A stretch of 11,213 bases of DNA. It comes from an uncultured Clostridia bacterium. Its GTDB lineage: Bacteria; Bacillota; Clostridia; Christensenellales; UBA1242. Positions 4,638 through 10,867 of the stretch are shown one piece after another; the first letter of the stretch is position 1; the number at the start of each line of letters is the position of its first letter. The translations under genes were made by a program, and so were the position numbers. Location: positions 1 to 11,213 of the forward strand of contig CANRGF010000020.1 of assembly GCA_947630075.1 (NCBI GenBank). The letters run 5' to 3'. The notes beneath the pieces were generated by a model. It was not told where the DNA came from. It saw only the letters and a list, made by a program, of their open reading frames with translations, and did no database searches.

Positions 4638-5623
4638 TATTTTAAACCCTCTCTAATCTTGGTTTCTATTTCATCGGCAAGGTCTGGGTGAGAAGTTAAA
4701 TAAGCCTTCACATTCTCTTTGCCCTGACCGATTTTATCGCCATTATAACTAAACCACGAACCAGATTTTTCCACAATGTTCTTTTCAATAGCCACATCAA
4801 TCAAGCAACCCAATTTTGAAATGCCTTCGCCATACATAATGTCAAACTCAGCCTGCTTAAATGGCGGAGCCACCTTATTTTTAACCACTTTAACTCGCGT
4901 GCGGCTGCCAACCACATCTTGCCCTTGCTTGATTGTGTCCACCTTCCTCACATCAAGGCGCACAGAGGCATAGAATTTAAGAGCTTTGCCGCCTGGTGTG
5001 GTTTCTGGATTGCCAAACATAACGCCAACTTTTTCGCGCAATTGATTGATGAAAATCACAAGTGTGTTGCTCTTTGAAATCACACCGGTGAGTTTCCTAA
5101 GCGCCTGGCTCATCAAACGCGCTTGCAAGCCGATGAAACTATCGCCCATCTCGCCGTCAATTTCCGCTTTTGGAGTGAGGGCCGCCACCGAGTCGATAAC
5201 CACAATGTCTATTCCGCCCGAGCGCACCAACTGTTCGGTGATTTCAAGAGCCTGCTCGCCCGTGTCTGGCTGTGAAACATACATCGCACCAATGTCCACG
5301 CCAAGTTTGGATGCATAAACAGGGTCAAGAGCGTGCTCGGCATCGATAAAGGCTGCAGTTCCACCCAATTTTTGAGCTTCAGCCACCACATGCAAAGCCA
5401 CAGTGGTTTTACCGCTGCTTTCTGGACCATAAATCTCAATTATCCTACCCCTAGGCAACCCGCCAACGCCCAACGCCATATCTAGTGTGAGGCAGCCGGT
5501 TGGGATAACATCTATCCCCTCGCCATAACTAGTGGAATCCATTTTAATAATCGACCCCTTGCCATACTGCTTTTCAATTTGGGCAATGGTGGCCTCTAAC
5601 GCTTTTTTCTTGTCGTCTGTCAT
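4637..5623 (-). CDS. recA: Recombinase RecA (328 residues)
   Basis: ATP-dependent strand-exchange protein and co-protease that triggers LexA self-cleavage. Numbering matches the E. coli protein closely: Walker A GPESSGKT at 66-73, catalytic Glu96 in IDAEHALD, Walker B VVIDSVAAL at 141-149, DNA-binding loop L1 around 157-164 (GEMGDSFI), and loop L2 with NQLREKVGVMFGNPETTPGG (193-212). The protein stops at 328 with KIREGLK, so it lacks the acidic tail that ends many RecA proteins of 345-355 residues. The start is firm: AAAGGAG lies 6-7 nt before the ATG at 5621-5623. The gene heads an operon with the 129-residue gene (one-base overlap) and recN. The upstream promoter carries an SOS box. Adjacency to pgsA is classic for Bacillota, although the cinA gene often found between them is absent. 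Confidence 0.99.
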   Translation of the reverse strand: MTDDKKKALEATIAQIEKQYGKGSIIKMDSTSYGEGIDVIPTGCLTLDMALGVGGLPRGRIIEIYGPESSGKTTVALHVVAEAQKLGGTAAFIDAEHALDPVYASKLGVDIGAMYVSQPDTGEQALEITEQLVRSGGIDIVVIDSVAALTPKAEIDGEMGDSFIGLQARLMSQALRKLTGVISKSNTLVIFINQLREKVGVMFGNPETTPGGKALKFYASVRLDVRKVDTIKQGQDVVGSRTRVKVVKNKVAPPFKQAEFDIMYGEGISKLGCLIDVAIEKNIVEKSGSWFSYNGDKIGQGKENVKAYLTSHPDLADEIETKIREGLK

Positions 5624-5658
5624 AACTCTCTCCTTTAAACATCAACTATTACGCACTA

Positions 5659-5688
5659 ATTTTAACATTTTCAAGTGCGATTTGTCAA
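5659..5688 (-). promoter_or_regulatory. recA promoter
   Basis: Minus-strand TTGACA (5683-5688) and TAAAAT (5659-5664), 18 bp apart. The predicted start near 5652 gives a leader of about 29 nt containing AAAGGAG. The -35 overlaps the SOS box at 5686-5699. Confidence 0.78.
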
Positions 5689-5699
5689 ACAAATGTTCT
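5686..5699. promoter_or_regulatory. LexA (DinR-type) SOS box of the recA operon
   Basis: Read on the minus strand it is AGAACATTTGTTTG, matching the Gram-positive consensus CGAAC-N4-GTTYG at 12 of 14 positions by the fuller form CGAACRNRYGTTYG. It overlaps three bases of the -35, so bound LexA would block RNA polymerase. The lexA gene is not in this window. Confidence 0.75.
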
Positions 5700-5716
5700 A
5701 ATTTTTGCAAAATAAA

Positions 5717-6307
5717 TTATTTATCTGCCAAGCACTGCCTATTCTTCACTATGTAGTTCACGCCAGAGATGACGGTCAAAACGGTTGCCAAACCGAGCGA
5801 TAGGTAACTAACCCACATAAATGTTGAAACGAGCCAGCCCCAAATGTTGAAGCCGCAGCAAAGCATATATGCGTAAATTGTGCAAACAGGCAGTGCAATC
5901 ATCTGCACCATCGTTTTTGCCTTGCCCCAAATGTCTGCAGCAAGCACTTGCCCTTTAGTTACAGCAATCAACCTCAACGCGCTCACCATAAATTCGCGCG
6001 AGATGATTATAATTGCAATAATCACGCCATAAGGGTTTTTGATTGTGCCATCCACGATAAGCAAAAGCAAAAGTGAGGTGGTTAGCATTTTATCTGCAAT
6101 TGGGTCCAAAAACTTGCCGAAATCGGTTATTAAATTCCTTTTGCGTGCAATTTTGCCGTCTAGCAAGTCGGTTAGTGCGCCCACAATAAAGATAATCAGC
6201 GCCACAATTTTGCCAATCCCATAAGGAATAAAGTTGGCTAGATAAAAGAATATCATAAACGGAATGAGCACCATGCGAGCAACGGTCAATTTGTTTGGTA
6301 AATTCAT
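5717..6307 (-). CDS. pgsA: CDP-diacylglycerol-glycerol-3-phosphate 3-phosphatidyltransferase (196 residues)
   Basis: Integral membrane enzyme that makes phosphatidylglycerophosphate from CDP-diacylglycerol and glycerol-3-phosphate, the first step to phosphatidylglycerol. The CDP-alcohol phosphatidyltransferase signature is complete: Asp47, Asp50-Gly51, Ala54-Arg55, Gly64, Asp68 and Asp72, in DLLDGKIARKR and DFGKFLDPIAD. The N-terminus MNLPNKLTVARM is typical of PgsA and supports this start, as does AAGGAAGGA just upstream. Hydrophobic segments lie at about 11-28, 33-48, 75-88, 93-110, 130-155 and 160-185. The length is close to the usual 180-195. It has its own promoter in the gap after the SPFH gene. 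The pgsA-recA order is conserved in many Bacillota. No clear terminator separates it from recA, so some read-through into recA is possible. Confidence 0.95.
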   Translation of the reverse strand: MNLPNKLTVARMVLIPFMIFFYLANFIPYGIGKIVALIIFIVGALTDLLDGKIARKRNLITDFGKFLDPIADKMLTTSLLLLLIVDGTIKNPYGVIIAIIIISREFMVSALRLIAVTKGQVLAADIWGKAKTMVQMIALPVCTIYAYMLCCGFNIWGWLVSTFMWVSYLSLGLATVLTVISGVNYIVKNRQCLADK

Positions 6308-6332
6308 ATTTCCTTCCTTTTAAATCCAAATA

Positions 6333-6361
6333 ATTATACCACACCAGAAAAAAAACACCAA
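6333..6361 (-). promoter_or_regulatory. pgsA promoter (extended -10)
   Basis: Minus-strand TATAAT (6333-6338), preceded by TGG to make an extended -10, with a weak -35 TTGGTG (6356-6361) 17 bp upstream. That -35 lies in the second arm of the terminator hairpin of the upstream operon. The leader would be about 19 nt. Confidence 0.6.
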
Positions 6362-6374
6362 ATAAAATTGGTGC
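6356..6374 (-). terminator. Intrinsic terminator of the nfeD-SPFH operon
   Basis: On the minus strand CACCAA, a 7-nt AT loop and TTGGTG form a 6-bp stem, followed at once by eight Ts (complement of 6348-6355). It is 26 nt after the SPFH stop codon. Confidence 0.82.
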
Positions 6375-6399
6375 TTTAATATCAATGTTTTTTCAATAA

Positions 6400-7335
6400 T
6401 TATTCTTTGCTTTTATCTTTTGATTTGCCTTGGCTAGTTTGAGGCACTTCGGTTAAAGTTTCTTTAAGGCTAGCAAATAGTCCTGCCACATTTTGAATTT
6501 CGCTTGGCACGATAATTTTTGTGGATTGCCCATTTGCCAAAACCTTTAATGCCTCATAGCCCTGCAAAGTTACATAGGCAGCATTTGGAGCGGCCTTATT
6601 AACCAACTCAATCGCCTTTGCCGTGCCCTCTGCCTCAGCAACCAACTTTGCTTTTTCTGCCTCAGCCGCCAAAATTGTGCGTTGCTTATCTGCCTCTGCT
6701 TGAAGCACTATGCTCTCTTTTTCGCCTTCTGCAATTAGCACTTTGGCTTTCTTTTCACCCTCAGCACGCAAAATTTGCTCACGCCTTTCACGCTCGGCAC
6801 GCATTTGCTTTTCCATTGCCTCTTGAATATCGTGTGGCGGCAAAATGTTTTTAAGCTCAACACGATTGATTTTTATGCCCCAAGGGTCGGTGGCCTCGTC
6901 CAAAATCGTGCGCATCTTGGCATTCACCGTGTCGCGCGAGGTTAAAGTTTCATCCAACTCCAGCTCGCCCACGATGTTACGCAAGGTGGTGGCTGTGAGA
7001 TTTTCAATCGCGTTTATTGGGCGCTCCACACCATAGGTGAAGAGTTTTGCATCGGTAACTTGGAAATACACAACCGTGTCTATCTGCATTGTAACATTAT
7101 CTTTTGTGATAACAGGCTGTGGCTTAAAATCTGCCACACGCTCTTTCATTGAAATTGCGGGCAATGTCCTATCCACTAGCGGCAAGATGAAATGCACGCC
7201 CGTGTCTAACGTTTTGCTATATTTGCCAAGCCGTTCCACAACAACAGCGGTGGCTTGACGCACCACTCTAATGCTGGCTGCAAGCACAGCGATCGCAACC
7301 ACAACCAACACAACAGCAATAATTATTCCAACCAT
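6400..7335 (-). CDS. SPFH/band-7 membrane protein, stomatin/paraslipin type (311 residues)
   Basis: A membrane-anchored scaffold of the stomatin-prohibitin-flotillin-HflK/C superfamily, which forms ring-like oligomers linked to membrane quality control. One N-terminal membrane segment (about 3-22) is followed by the SPFH domain with the paraslipin-type pattern VVVERLGKYSKTLDTGVHF, then DNVTMQIDTVVYFQV, TLRNIVGELELDETLTSRD and WGIKINRVELKNILPP. An Ala/Glu/Lys/Arg-rich coiled coil with repeated AEGEK or AEAEK units occupies about 175-250. The C-terminus GYEALKVLANGQSTKIIVPS is typical of the QmcA/STOML2-like group. AAAAGGAG lies between the nfeD stop and this ATG, which are 12 nt apart. Co-transcription with nfeD is the usual arrangement: the NfeD OB domain is thought to act with the SPFH partner. 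Which subfamily name applies cannot be settled by eye. Confidence 0.93.
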   Translation of the reverse strand: MVGIIIAVVLVVVAIAVLAASIRVVRQATAVVVERLGKYSKTLDTGVHFILPLVDRTLPAISMKERVADFKPQPVITKDNVTMQIDTVVYFQVTDAKLFTYGVERPINAIENLTATTLRNIVGELELDETLTSRDTVNAKMRTILDEATDPWGIKINRVELKNILPPHDIQEAMEKQMRAERERREQILRAEGEKKAKVLIAEGEKESIVLQAEADKQRTILAAEAEKAKLVAEAEGTAKAIELVNKAAPNAAYVTLQGYEALKVLANGQSTKIIVPSEIQNVAGLFASLKETLTEVPQTSQGKSKDKSKE

Positions 7336-7347
7336 AATTTTCTCCTT

Positions 7348-7803
7348 TTATTTTTCCTCAACCTTTTTCACTATAACTTTGTTGCCTTCAAACTTTATCA
7401 CCTGCACCTCTTCGCTTGGCTCAAAGGTGATTTCTTCGTTTTCTGAAGTGGCAGTGTATTCAATGCCATTGATTTTCACCACTGCGTGAGTGCCGTCCTC
7501 ATCCACGCGCAACACCTTCAACTTTTTATTCACCACGCTATCAAGATTTGTGCGCTCTTGCTTGCCTTTATATAAATATTTAAGCGCGAGTTTTCGCAGA
7601 AATATTAGACAAAGTGCAGTAACCACACCAAACACAACCACTTGTGCCACGATATAGGCAGGATTGTTTGTGCGCCACAGGCTCATGAAGAACGGGATAA
7701 CTGCACCCACCGAAAACCATGCACTAACCAGCGTGCCCGCGTCAACCAGCTCTATCACCAAACCAAGCGCTAGCACCGCGAGCCAAATCCATAGCATATA
7801 CAT
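7348..7803 (-). CDS. NfeD-like membrane protein with C-terminal OB fold (151 residues)
   Basis: The short type of NfeD protein, without the ClpP-like serine protease domain found in long forms. Three hydrophobic segments (about 3-20, 26-43 and 49-69) anchor it. The C-terminal part (about 86-148) has the NfeD pattern: DGTHAVVKINGIEYTATS, then a short acidic loop, and VQVIKFEGNKVIVKK, consistent with a soluble five-stranded OB barrel. The start is supported by AAGGAG 6-8 nt before the ATG; an ATG two codons later is possible but worse spaced. It is the first gene of a two-gene operon with the SPFH protein, and this pairing is the main functional clue: such pairs act in membrane microdomain organisation or protein turnover. 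The GC-rich repeat at 7874-7945 lies just upstream of its promoter. Confidence 0.92.
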   Translation of the reverse strand: MYMLWIWLAVLALGLVIELVDAGTLVSAWFSVGAVIPFFMSLWRTNNPAYIVAQVVVFGVVTALCLIFLRKLALKYLYKGKQERTNLDSVVNKKLKVLRVDEDGTHAVVKINGIEYTATSENEEITFEPSEEVQVIKFEGNKVIVKKVEEK

Positions 7804-7836
7804 AACTTTCTCCTTATTAATTGCTTTTCGTTTATT

Positions 7837-7865
7837 ATATTAATTTTTTTTGAGTAAAATGTCAA
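7837..7865 (-). promoter_or_regulatory. nfeD-SPFH operon promoter
   Basis: A perfect minus-strand TTGACA (7860-7865) is 17 bp from TAATAT (7837-7842). A perfect TATAAT (7834-7839) overlaps it but would need a 20-bp spacer. It lies 8 bp downstream of the GC-rich repeat. The 14 bases TTTATTATATTAAT at 7831-7844 also occur at 452-465. Confidence 0.6.
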
Positions 7866-7873
7866 ATAAAACA

Positions 7874-7945
7874 GGGGGGCTTTTGCAAAACTGCGTTTTG
7901 CGCGCGGCTCACTGTGCCGCGGGCGCACAAGCGCCAAAGCCCCCC
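7874..7945. repeat. GC-rich 72-nt element with four-way-junction folding potential
   Basis: Outer arms GGGGGGCTTT (7874-7883) and AAAGCCCCCC (7936-7945) form a perfect 10-bp stem. Inside it three hairpins stand almost end to end: GCAAAAC-TGC-GTTTTGC (7885-7901), CGCGGC-TCACTGT-GCCGCG (7903-7921) and GGCGC-ACAA-GCGCC (7922-7935). Only 7884 and 7902 stay unpaired outside the loops. About two thirds of the bases are G or C, against an AT-rich background, so it looks like an inserted repeat or a structured RNA. It starts next to the nucleoside hydrolase stop codon (the C tract continues to 7949) and ends before the nfeD promoter. It is not a tRNA: the stem and loop sizes and the invariant bases do not fit. 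Read leftward, TGTTTTATTT follows the stem, so it might also terminate transcription. Confidence 0.8.
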
Positions 7946-7948
7946 CCC

Positions 7949-8899
7949 CTATTTGTAAAACTTAAACCTTTCCAACTTTCTAATCGTGTTGAAATAAAAT
8001 TCGTGGAGTTTTTTCCTATTCACTTTCACAACGAAATCCACATTGCCGCTTTTTGTAAATTTAACATCAGTGCGCCCGGGCATATCTGTGGTGTTCACGA
8101 TAAATTGTGCTTTTTTAGTTTTGAAAAACTTTGGAAAACGCATGGATAGCACAGCGCAAGTGTCATTAGTGGCAACGCGCCTATCAGGATAATCGTGCTC
8201 CCAATATCCGCTATACATCTCGTAAATGAACCTGCCCGTGTCGTTGATATCACGGATTTTATACACTTCTTCTTCCGTGAAATTGGCAAGTTCTCTGCCC
8301 ATGCGCGATGGCACCATCGTAATAGGCACTCCGCTTTCCATCACCGTTTTTAAAGCTTCCGGGTCGCTAGAAGCGTTGAACGAAATATAATATGTCCATC
8401 TTCCTTCACTCTTCATGCCATAGGGTGCGCAACCCTCACTATAAATATGCTTAACAAGAGGCACGGCATCTGGATGGCGCAAAAACAAGGTGGCAACATT
8501 TGTTTGTGGCCCTAAAGCTATAATGCAAATCTCATGCGGATACTTTTTAATCAATTCATACATTGCCTCGCAAGCATCCTTTTCAATCACAGATTTTTTC
8601 ACCGTTTTTGGCGGAATGTAGTTGCCCATGCCTTCGTTTTGGTGGATTTCTCTTGCGTCTGGGCTAATGCGTTTTAAAGCCTTTGACGCACCCTTTGCCA
8701 CAGGAATATCTGTCCTATTAAACTTTTCAAGCAAGTGGCATAAATTTCGGGTGGTTGTTTCCACATCAAGATTGCCACTCACAGTGGTGATAAGTTGAAT
8801 GTCCATCAAATCGTCATACAAAGAAAGCGCAATTGCCGCACTATCGTCCACACCTGGGTCGGTGTCTATAATACATTTAATTTTTTTCGTTTCTGCCAT
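7949..8899 (-). CDS. Inosine-uridine-preferring nucleoside hydrolase family protein (316 residues)
   Basis: Cytosolic enzyme that hydrolyses the N-glycosidic bond of ribonucleosides to base and ribose, for salvage or catabolism. The calcium- and ribose-binding signature DTDPGVDDSAA (12-22) is intact. SGNLDVETTTRN (41-52), IALGPQTNVA (127-136) and FNASSDPEAL (174-183) fit the family. In the C-terminal active-site segment VATNDTCAV (242-250), the calcium-binding Asp246 is present, but the residue before it is Asn245, where the classic group I enzymes have the catalytic histidine. Leaving-group activation or base preference may therefore differ. The ATG follows GAGGA at good spacing, and a strong promoter lies 25-50 bp upstream. 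The TAG stop touches the poly-C end of the GC-rich repeat. Substrate specificity cannot be read from the sequence. Confidence 0.92.
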   Translation of the reverse strand: MAETKKIKCIIDTDPGVDDSAAIALSLYDDLMDIQLITTVSGNLDVETTTRNLCHLLEKFNRTDIPVAKGASKALKRISPDAREIHQNEGMGNYIPPKTVKKSVIEKDACEAMYELIKKYPHEICIIALGPQTNVATLFLRHPDAVPLVKHIYSEGCAPYGMKSEGRWTYYISFNASSDPEALKTVMESGVPITMVPSRMGRELANFTEEEVYKIRDINDTGRFIYEMYSGYWEHDYPDRRVATNDTCAVLSMRFPKFFKTKKAQFIVNTTDMPGRTDVKFTKSGNVDFVVKVNRKKLHEFYFNTIRKLERFKFYK

Positions 8900-8922
8900 T
8901 TATTCCTCACAAGATAATTTCA

Positions 8923-8951
8923 ATTATATTAAAATTTTATAAAATTTTCAA
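8923..8951 (-). promoter_or_regulatory. Nucleoside hydrolase promoter
   Basis: Minus-strand TTGAAA (8946-8951) and perfect TATAAT (8923-8928), 17 bp apart. The leader would be about 17 nt with GAGGA near the ATG. The promoter starts about 10 bp after the stop of the acetyltransferase gene. No hairpin terminator is visible between them. Confidence 0.75.
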
Positions 8952-8960
8952 CTGATTGCA

Positions 8961-9443
8961 TCAAATTTTTTTAAATAAAGTTTTAACTCGTGGCTCATAG
9001 CCCAAATGGTCGTAAAACTTTTCTGCGTTTTCATTATAAGCAAACACATCGAGTTGGACATATTTACACCCGATTGATTTTAAATAGTTTTCACAAGCAG
9101 AAATCAGAGCCTTGCCCGTGCCGTGTTTTCTATGTTTGTTGCTCACAATTAGTTCGGCAATTAGCCCCTTTTTAGGGCATTTATAGATAACCCTATCTAG
9201 GTCGTCATATTGGCAGACAAAAGCATTTGCCAAGCCCACCACCTTGCCACCTTCAACCGCAAGAAAAATCTTGCCAGAATTTTCATTTGTTTCTTTATAA
9301 AAATTTTCAAAATATTTTTCTCTATAATCTTTGGTTAGGATGTTTAGATGAAACTTATCAATCTTCACAATGAATTTTTGCAGCTCCACAAGCAAATCTT
9401 GCACCGCACTTTTATCTGCCTCTTCATATTCTCTTATTATCAC
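8961..9443 (-). CDS. GNAT-family N-acetyltransferase (160 residues)
   Basis: Transfers an acetyl group from acetyl-CoA to an amine; the substrate is unknown. The GNAT fold is visible: beta 1 IIREYEEAD (2-10), beta 4 with the pyrophosphate-binding loop AELIVSNKHRKHGTGKALI (96-114; RKHGTG at 105-110 matches the R/Q-x-x-G-x-G/A signature), and motif B YVQLDVFAYNENAEKFYDHLGYEP (128-151) with the usual catalytic-type Tyr144. The length is standard. The start is GTG at 9441-9443, which overlaps the TGA stop of the upstream gene by three bases (GTGA). GGGAGG lies 5 nt before it, inside the upstream gene, so the two genes are one operon with coupled translation. Confidence 0.92.
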   Translation of the reverse strand: MIIREYEEADKSAVQDLLVELQKFIVKIDKFHLNILTKDYREKYFENFYKETNENSGKIFLAVEGGKVVGLANAFVCQYDDLDRVIYKCPKKGLIAELIVSNKHRKHGTGKALISACENYLKSIGCKYVQLDVFAYNENAEKFYDHLGYEPRVKTLFKKI

Positions 9444-10489
9444 ACCTGCCTCCCGTGAGAGTTTGTTTCATTAAGTTGCTTATCCATCTGTGCCTTTCCT
9501 TTCTTAAACTCTTTAATTAGTGTTGGCATAAAGGCTTCAAAATTTGAAAATTTATCCCTATTCAAATAATAATCTTCCACAAGTTTTGTGAGAATATCCA
9601 TATAAATAAAGCCGTCTTTTTTCTCGCCCTCGATAACATAAGTTGCCAATTCGGCAGGTGTCTTGCCCTCAAATATTCCTTTATAATAATACTTTGTGTA
9701 GACATATCCAATCGCACGGATAATAAATTCATCTAAGATTGTTGGGTCGTGGTCGTTATAATCCAATTCAGCCATTTGCGGATAAATTCTTTTGAAATAG
9801 TGCTTTGGAAGTTTTGCATATTTATCCACGAGTGGATTAACTATTGAATGCCCAAATTCATGCACGAACAAATCGCCCACATCGTCCCACACAAAAGCCA
9901 ATTTTCCATCAACTTCTTTTGCTCCTAAATTGCACCCAATTTTTCCAATAGGGCTAACTCCATAATTACCATTCGTGCTATGTGGAAGCAAGTTTATAAC
10001 AAAGTCTGTGGGAATGTCCATTTTATAAAAGTCGTTAAAAAACTTTTCTATCGCATCTGGGCGGACGAACCTCTCCGTTTCTTTAATGATTTTATTATAA
10101 TAGGTCTGATTAGACTTATAAAACTCTTCAAATTTACTAACCTTTGCAAAACGCGGAAGTTCTTTTAAAAACTCAACAACCAGATTCGCACTTTCAAGCC
10201 TTTCTTCAAAAGGATATGGTGGCAATGTGTCGAATTTAAAATTTTCGTCTAATTGCAAAATAAGAGCGAAAGGTGCATCATTATTAAAATTTAATTTATT
10301 GCAAATCTCATTAAAAAGTTTCACCGCTTTTTCGCCTTTGAACGCGTCAAAATGTTTAAACACTTTTGCCCTATAACCTTCGTTGTGGCAAACCTCCACA
10401 AGTTCAGGGTTCTTCTTAGCATAATCACTTATCAAGAGAAAAACGCCCATCAATTCAGTTCTTTTATCCACACAAACTTCAATATTCAT
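9440..10489 (-). CDS. DUF4932-like zinc metallopeptidase-type protein (349 residues)
   Basis: A putative gluzincin-like metalloprotein. HEFGHS gives the HExxH zinc site (His210, Glu211, His214), and a likely third ligand, Glu254, lies 40 residues later in LDEFIIRAIGYVY. The opening MNIEVCVDKRTELMGVFLLIS is typical of DUF4932 proteins as I remember them. I see no signal peptide or membrane segment, so it is probably cytosolic. I chose the ATG at 10487-10489 because AGAGG lies 6 nt before it. The longer reading frame begins with a TTG at 10532-10534 that is the start of the -35 hexamer, upstream of the predicted transcription start, so it cannot be the real start. It overlaps the GNAT gene by 4 nt. 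The natural substrate is unknown, and proteolysis is inferred from the motif only. Confidence 0.88.
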   Translation of the reverse strand: MNIEVCVDKRTELMGVFLLISDYAKKNPELVEVCHNEGYRAKVFKHFDAFKGEKAVKLFNEICNKLNFNNDAPFALILQLDENFKFDTLPPYPFEERLESANLVVEFLKELPRFAKVSKFEEFYKSNQTYYNKIIKETERFVRPDAIEKFFNDFYKMDIPTDFVINLLPHSTNGNYGVSPIGKIGCNLGAKEVDGKLAFVWDDVGDLFVHEFGHSIVNPLVDKYAKLPKHYFKRIYPQMAELDYNDHDPTILDEFIIRAIGYVYTKYYYKGIFEGKTPAELATYVIEGEKKDGFIYMDILTKLVEDYYLNRDKFSNFEAFMPTLIKEFKKGKAQMDKQLNETNSHGRQV

Positions 10490-10505
10490 AGAAACCTCTA
10501 AATGC

Positions 10506-10534
10506 AATCTATCATTTTTAATAAAATTTGTCAA
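10506..10534 (-). promoter_or_regulatory. Promoter of the DUF4932-GNAT operon
   Basis: A perfect minus-strand TTGACA (10529-10534) is 17 bp from TAGATT (10506-10511), which is preceded by TGA to make an extended -10. The start point near 10499 leaves about 10 nt before the ATG, just enough for AGAGG. Confidence 0.72.
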
Positions 10535-10551
10535 TTATTAAATAATTCCAT

Positions 10552-10833
10552 AAAAATTATAAAAAATTGCAAAAATTTCATAAAAATCCATTAAAAATAA
10601 TTAAAAACATTAAAAATTACTGAAAATCTCATAAAAAACAAATAAAACATCTATGGAAAACTGAAAAACGAATAAAAAATTAATTATTAAATATTTTTTT
10701 GCATTTCTTGAAATTAAATATTAAAAAAATAATTAAAATTTTTATTTTTTTATGAATTTTGCACTAATTTTTATAATTTTTTGTGATTTTTAGCATATTT
10801 TTTAATTTTTTAAAAAATTTTTGATTAAATTTT
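10552..10833. other. Non-coding phased A-tract/T-tract region, probably curved DNA
   Basis: This is most of the 330-bp gap between the DUF4932 promoter and Ku and holds no gene. On the plus strand, runs of 4-6 As begin at 10552, 10561, 10571, 10582, 10593, 10603, 10612, 10623, 10633, 10644, 10657, 10664 and 10674, a mean step of about 10.2 bp. After a mixed AT stretch, runs of Ts begin near 10745, 10757, 10768, 10777, 10787, 10798, 10806, 10818 and 10830, a mean step of about 10.6 bp. Steps near 10.5 bp make A-tract bends add up. A TATAAT at 10772-10777 could be a Ku -10, but no good -35 accompanies it. Confidence 0.7.
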
Positions 10834-10867
10834 AATTTCCGCACAAACTTAATTAAAGGAGTTTTTT

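Noticed and set aside
7874..7945. The 72-nt cloverleaf-like element as a tRNA gene
   Set aside because: The outer stem is 10 bp of G-C rich repeat, the loops are 3, 7 and 4 nt, and the invariant tRNA bases (GG in the D loop, TTC in the T loop, CCA region) are absent on both strands.
7850..8149. Rightward reading frame of 99 codons across the GC-rich repeat
   Set aside because: It is the antisense of the nucleoside hydrolase end and the repeat, with no ribosome binding site.
10552..10833. The AT-rich stretch as a replication origin
   Set aside because: No DnaA-box cluster (TTATCCACA-like) is visible, and neither dnaA nor dnaN is nearby.
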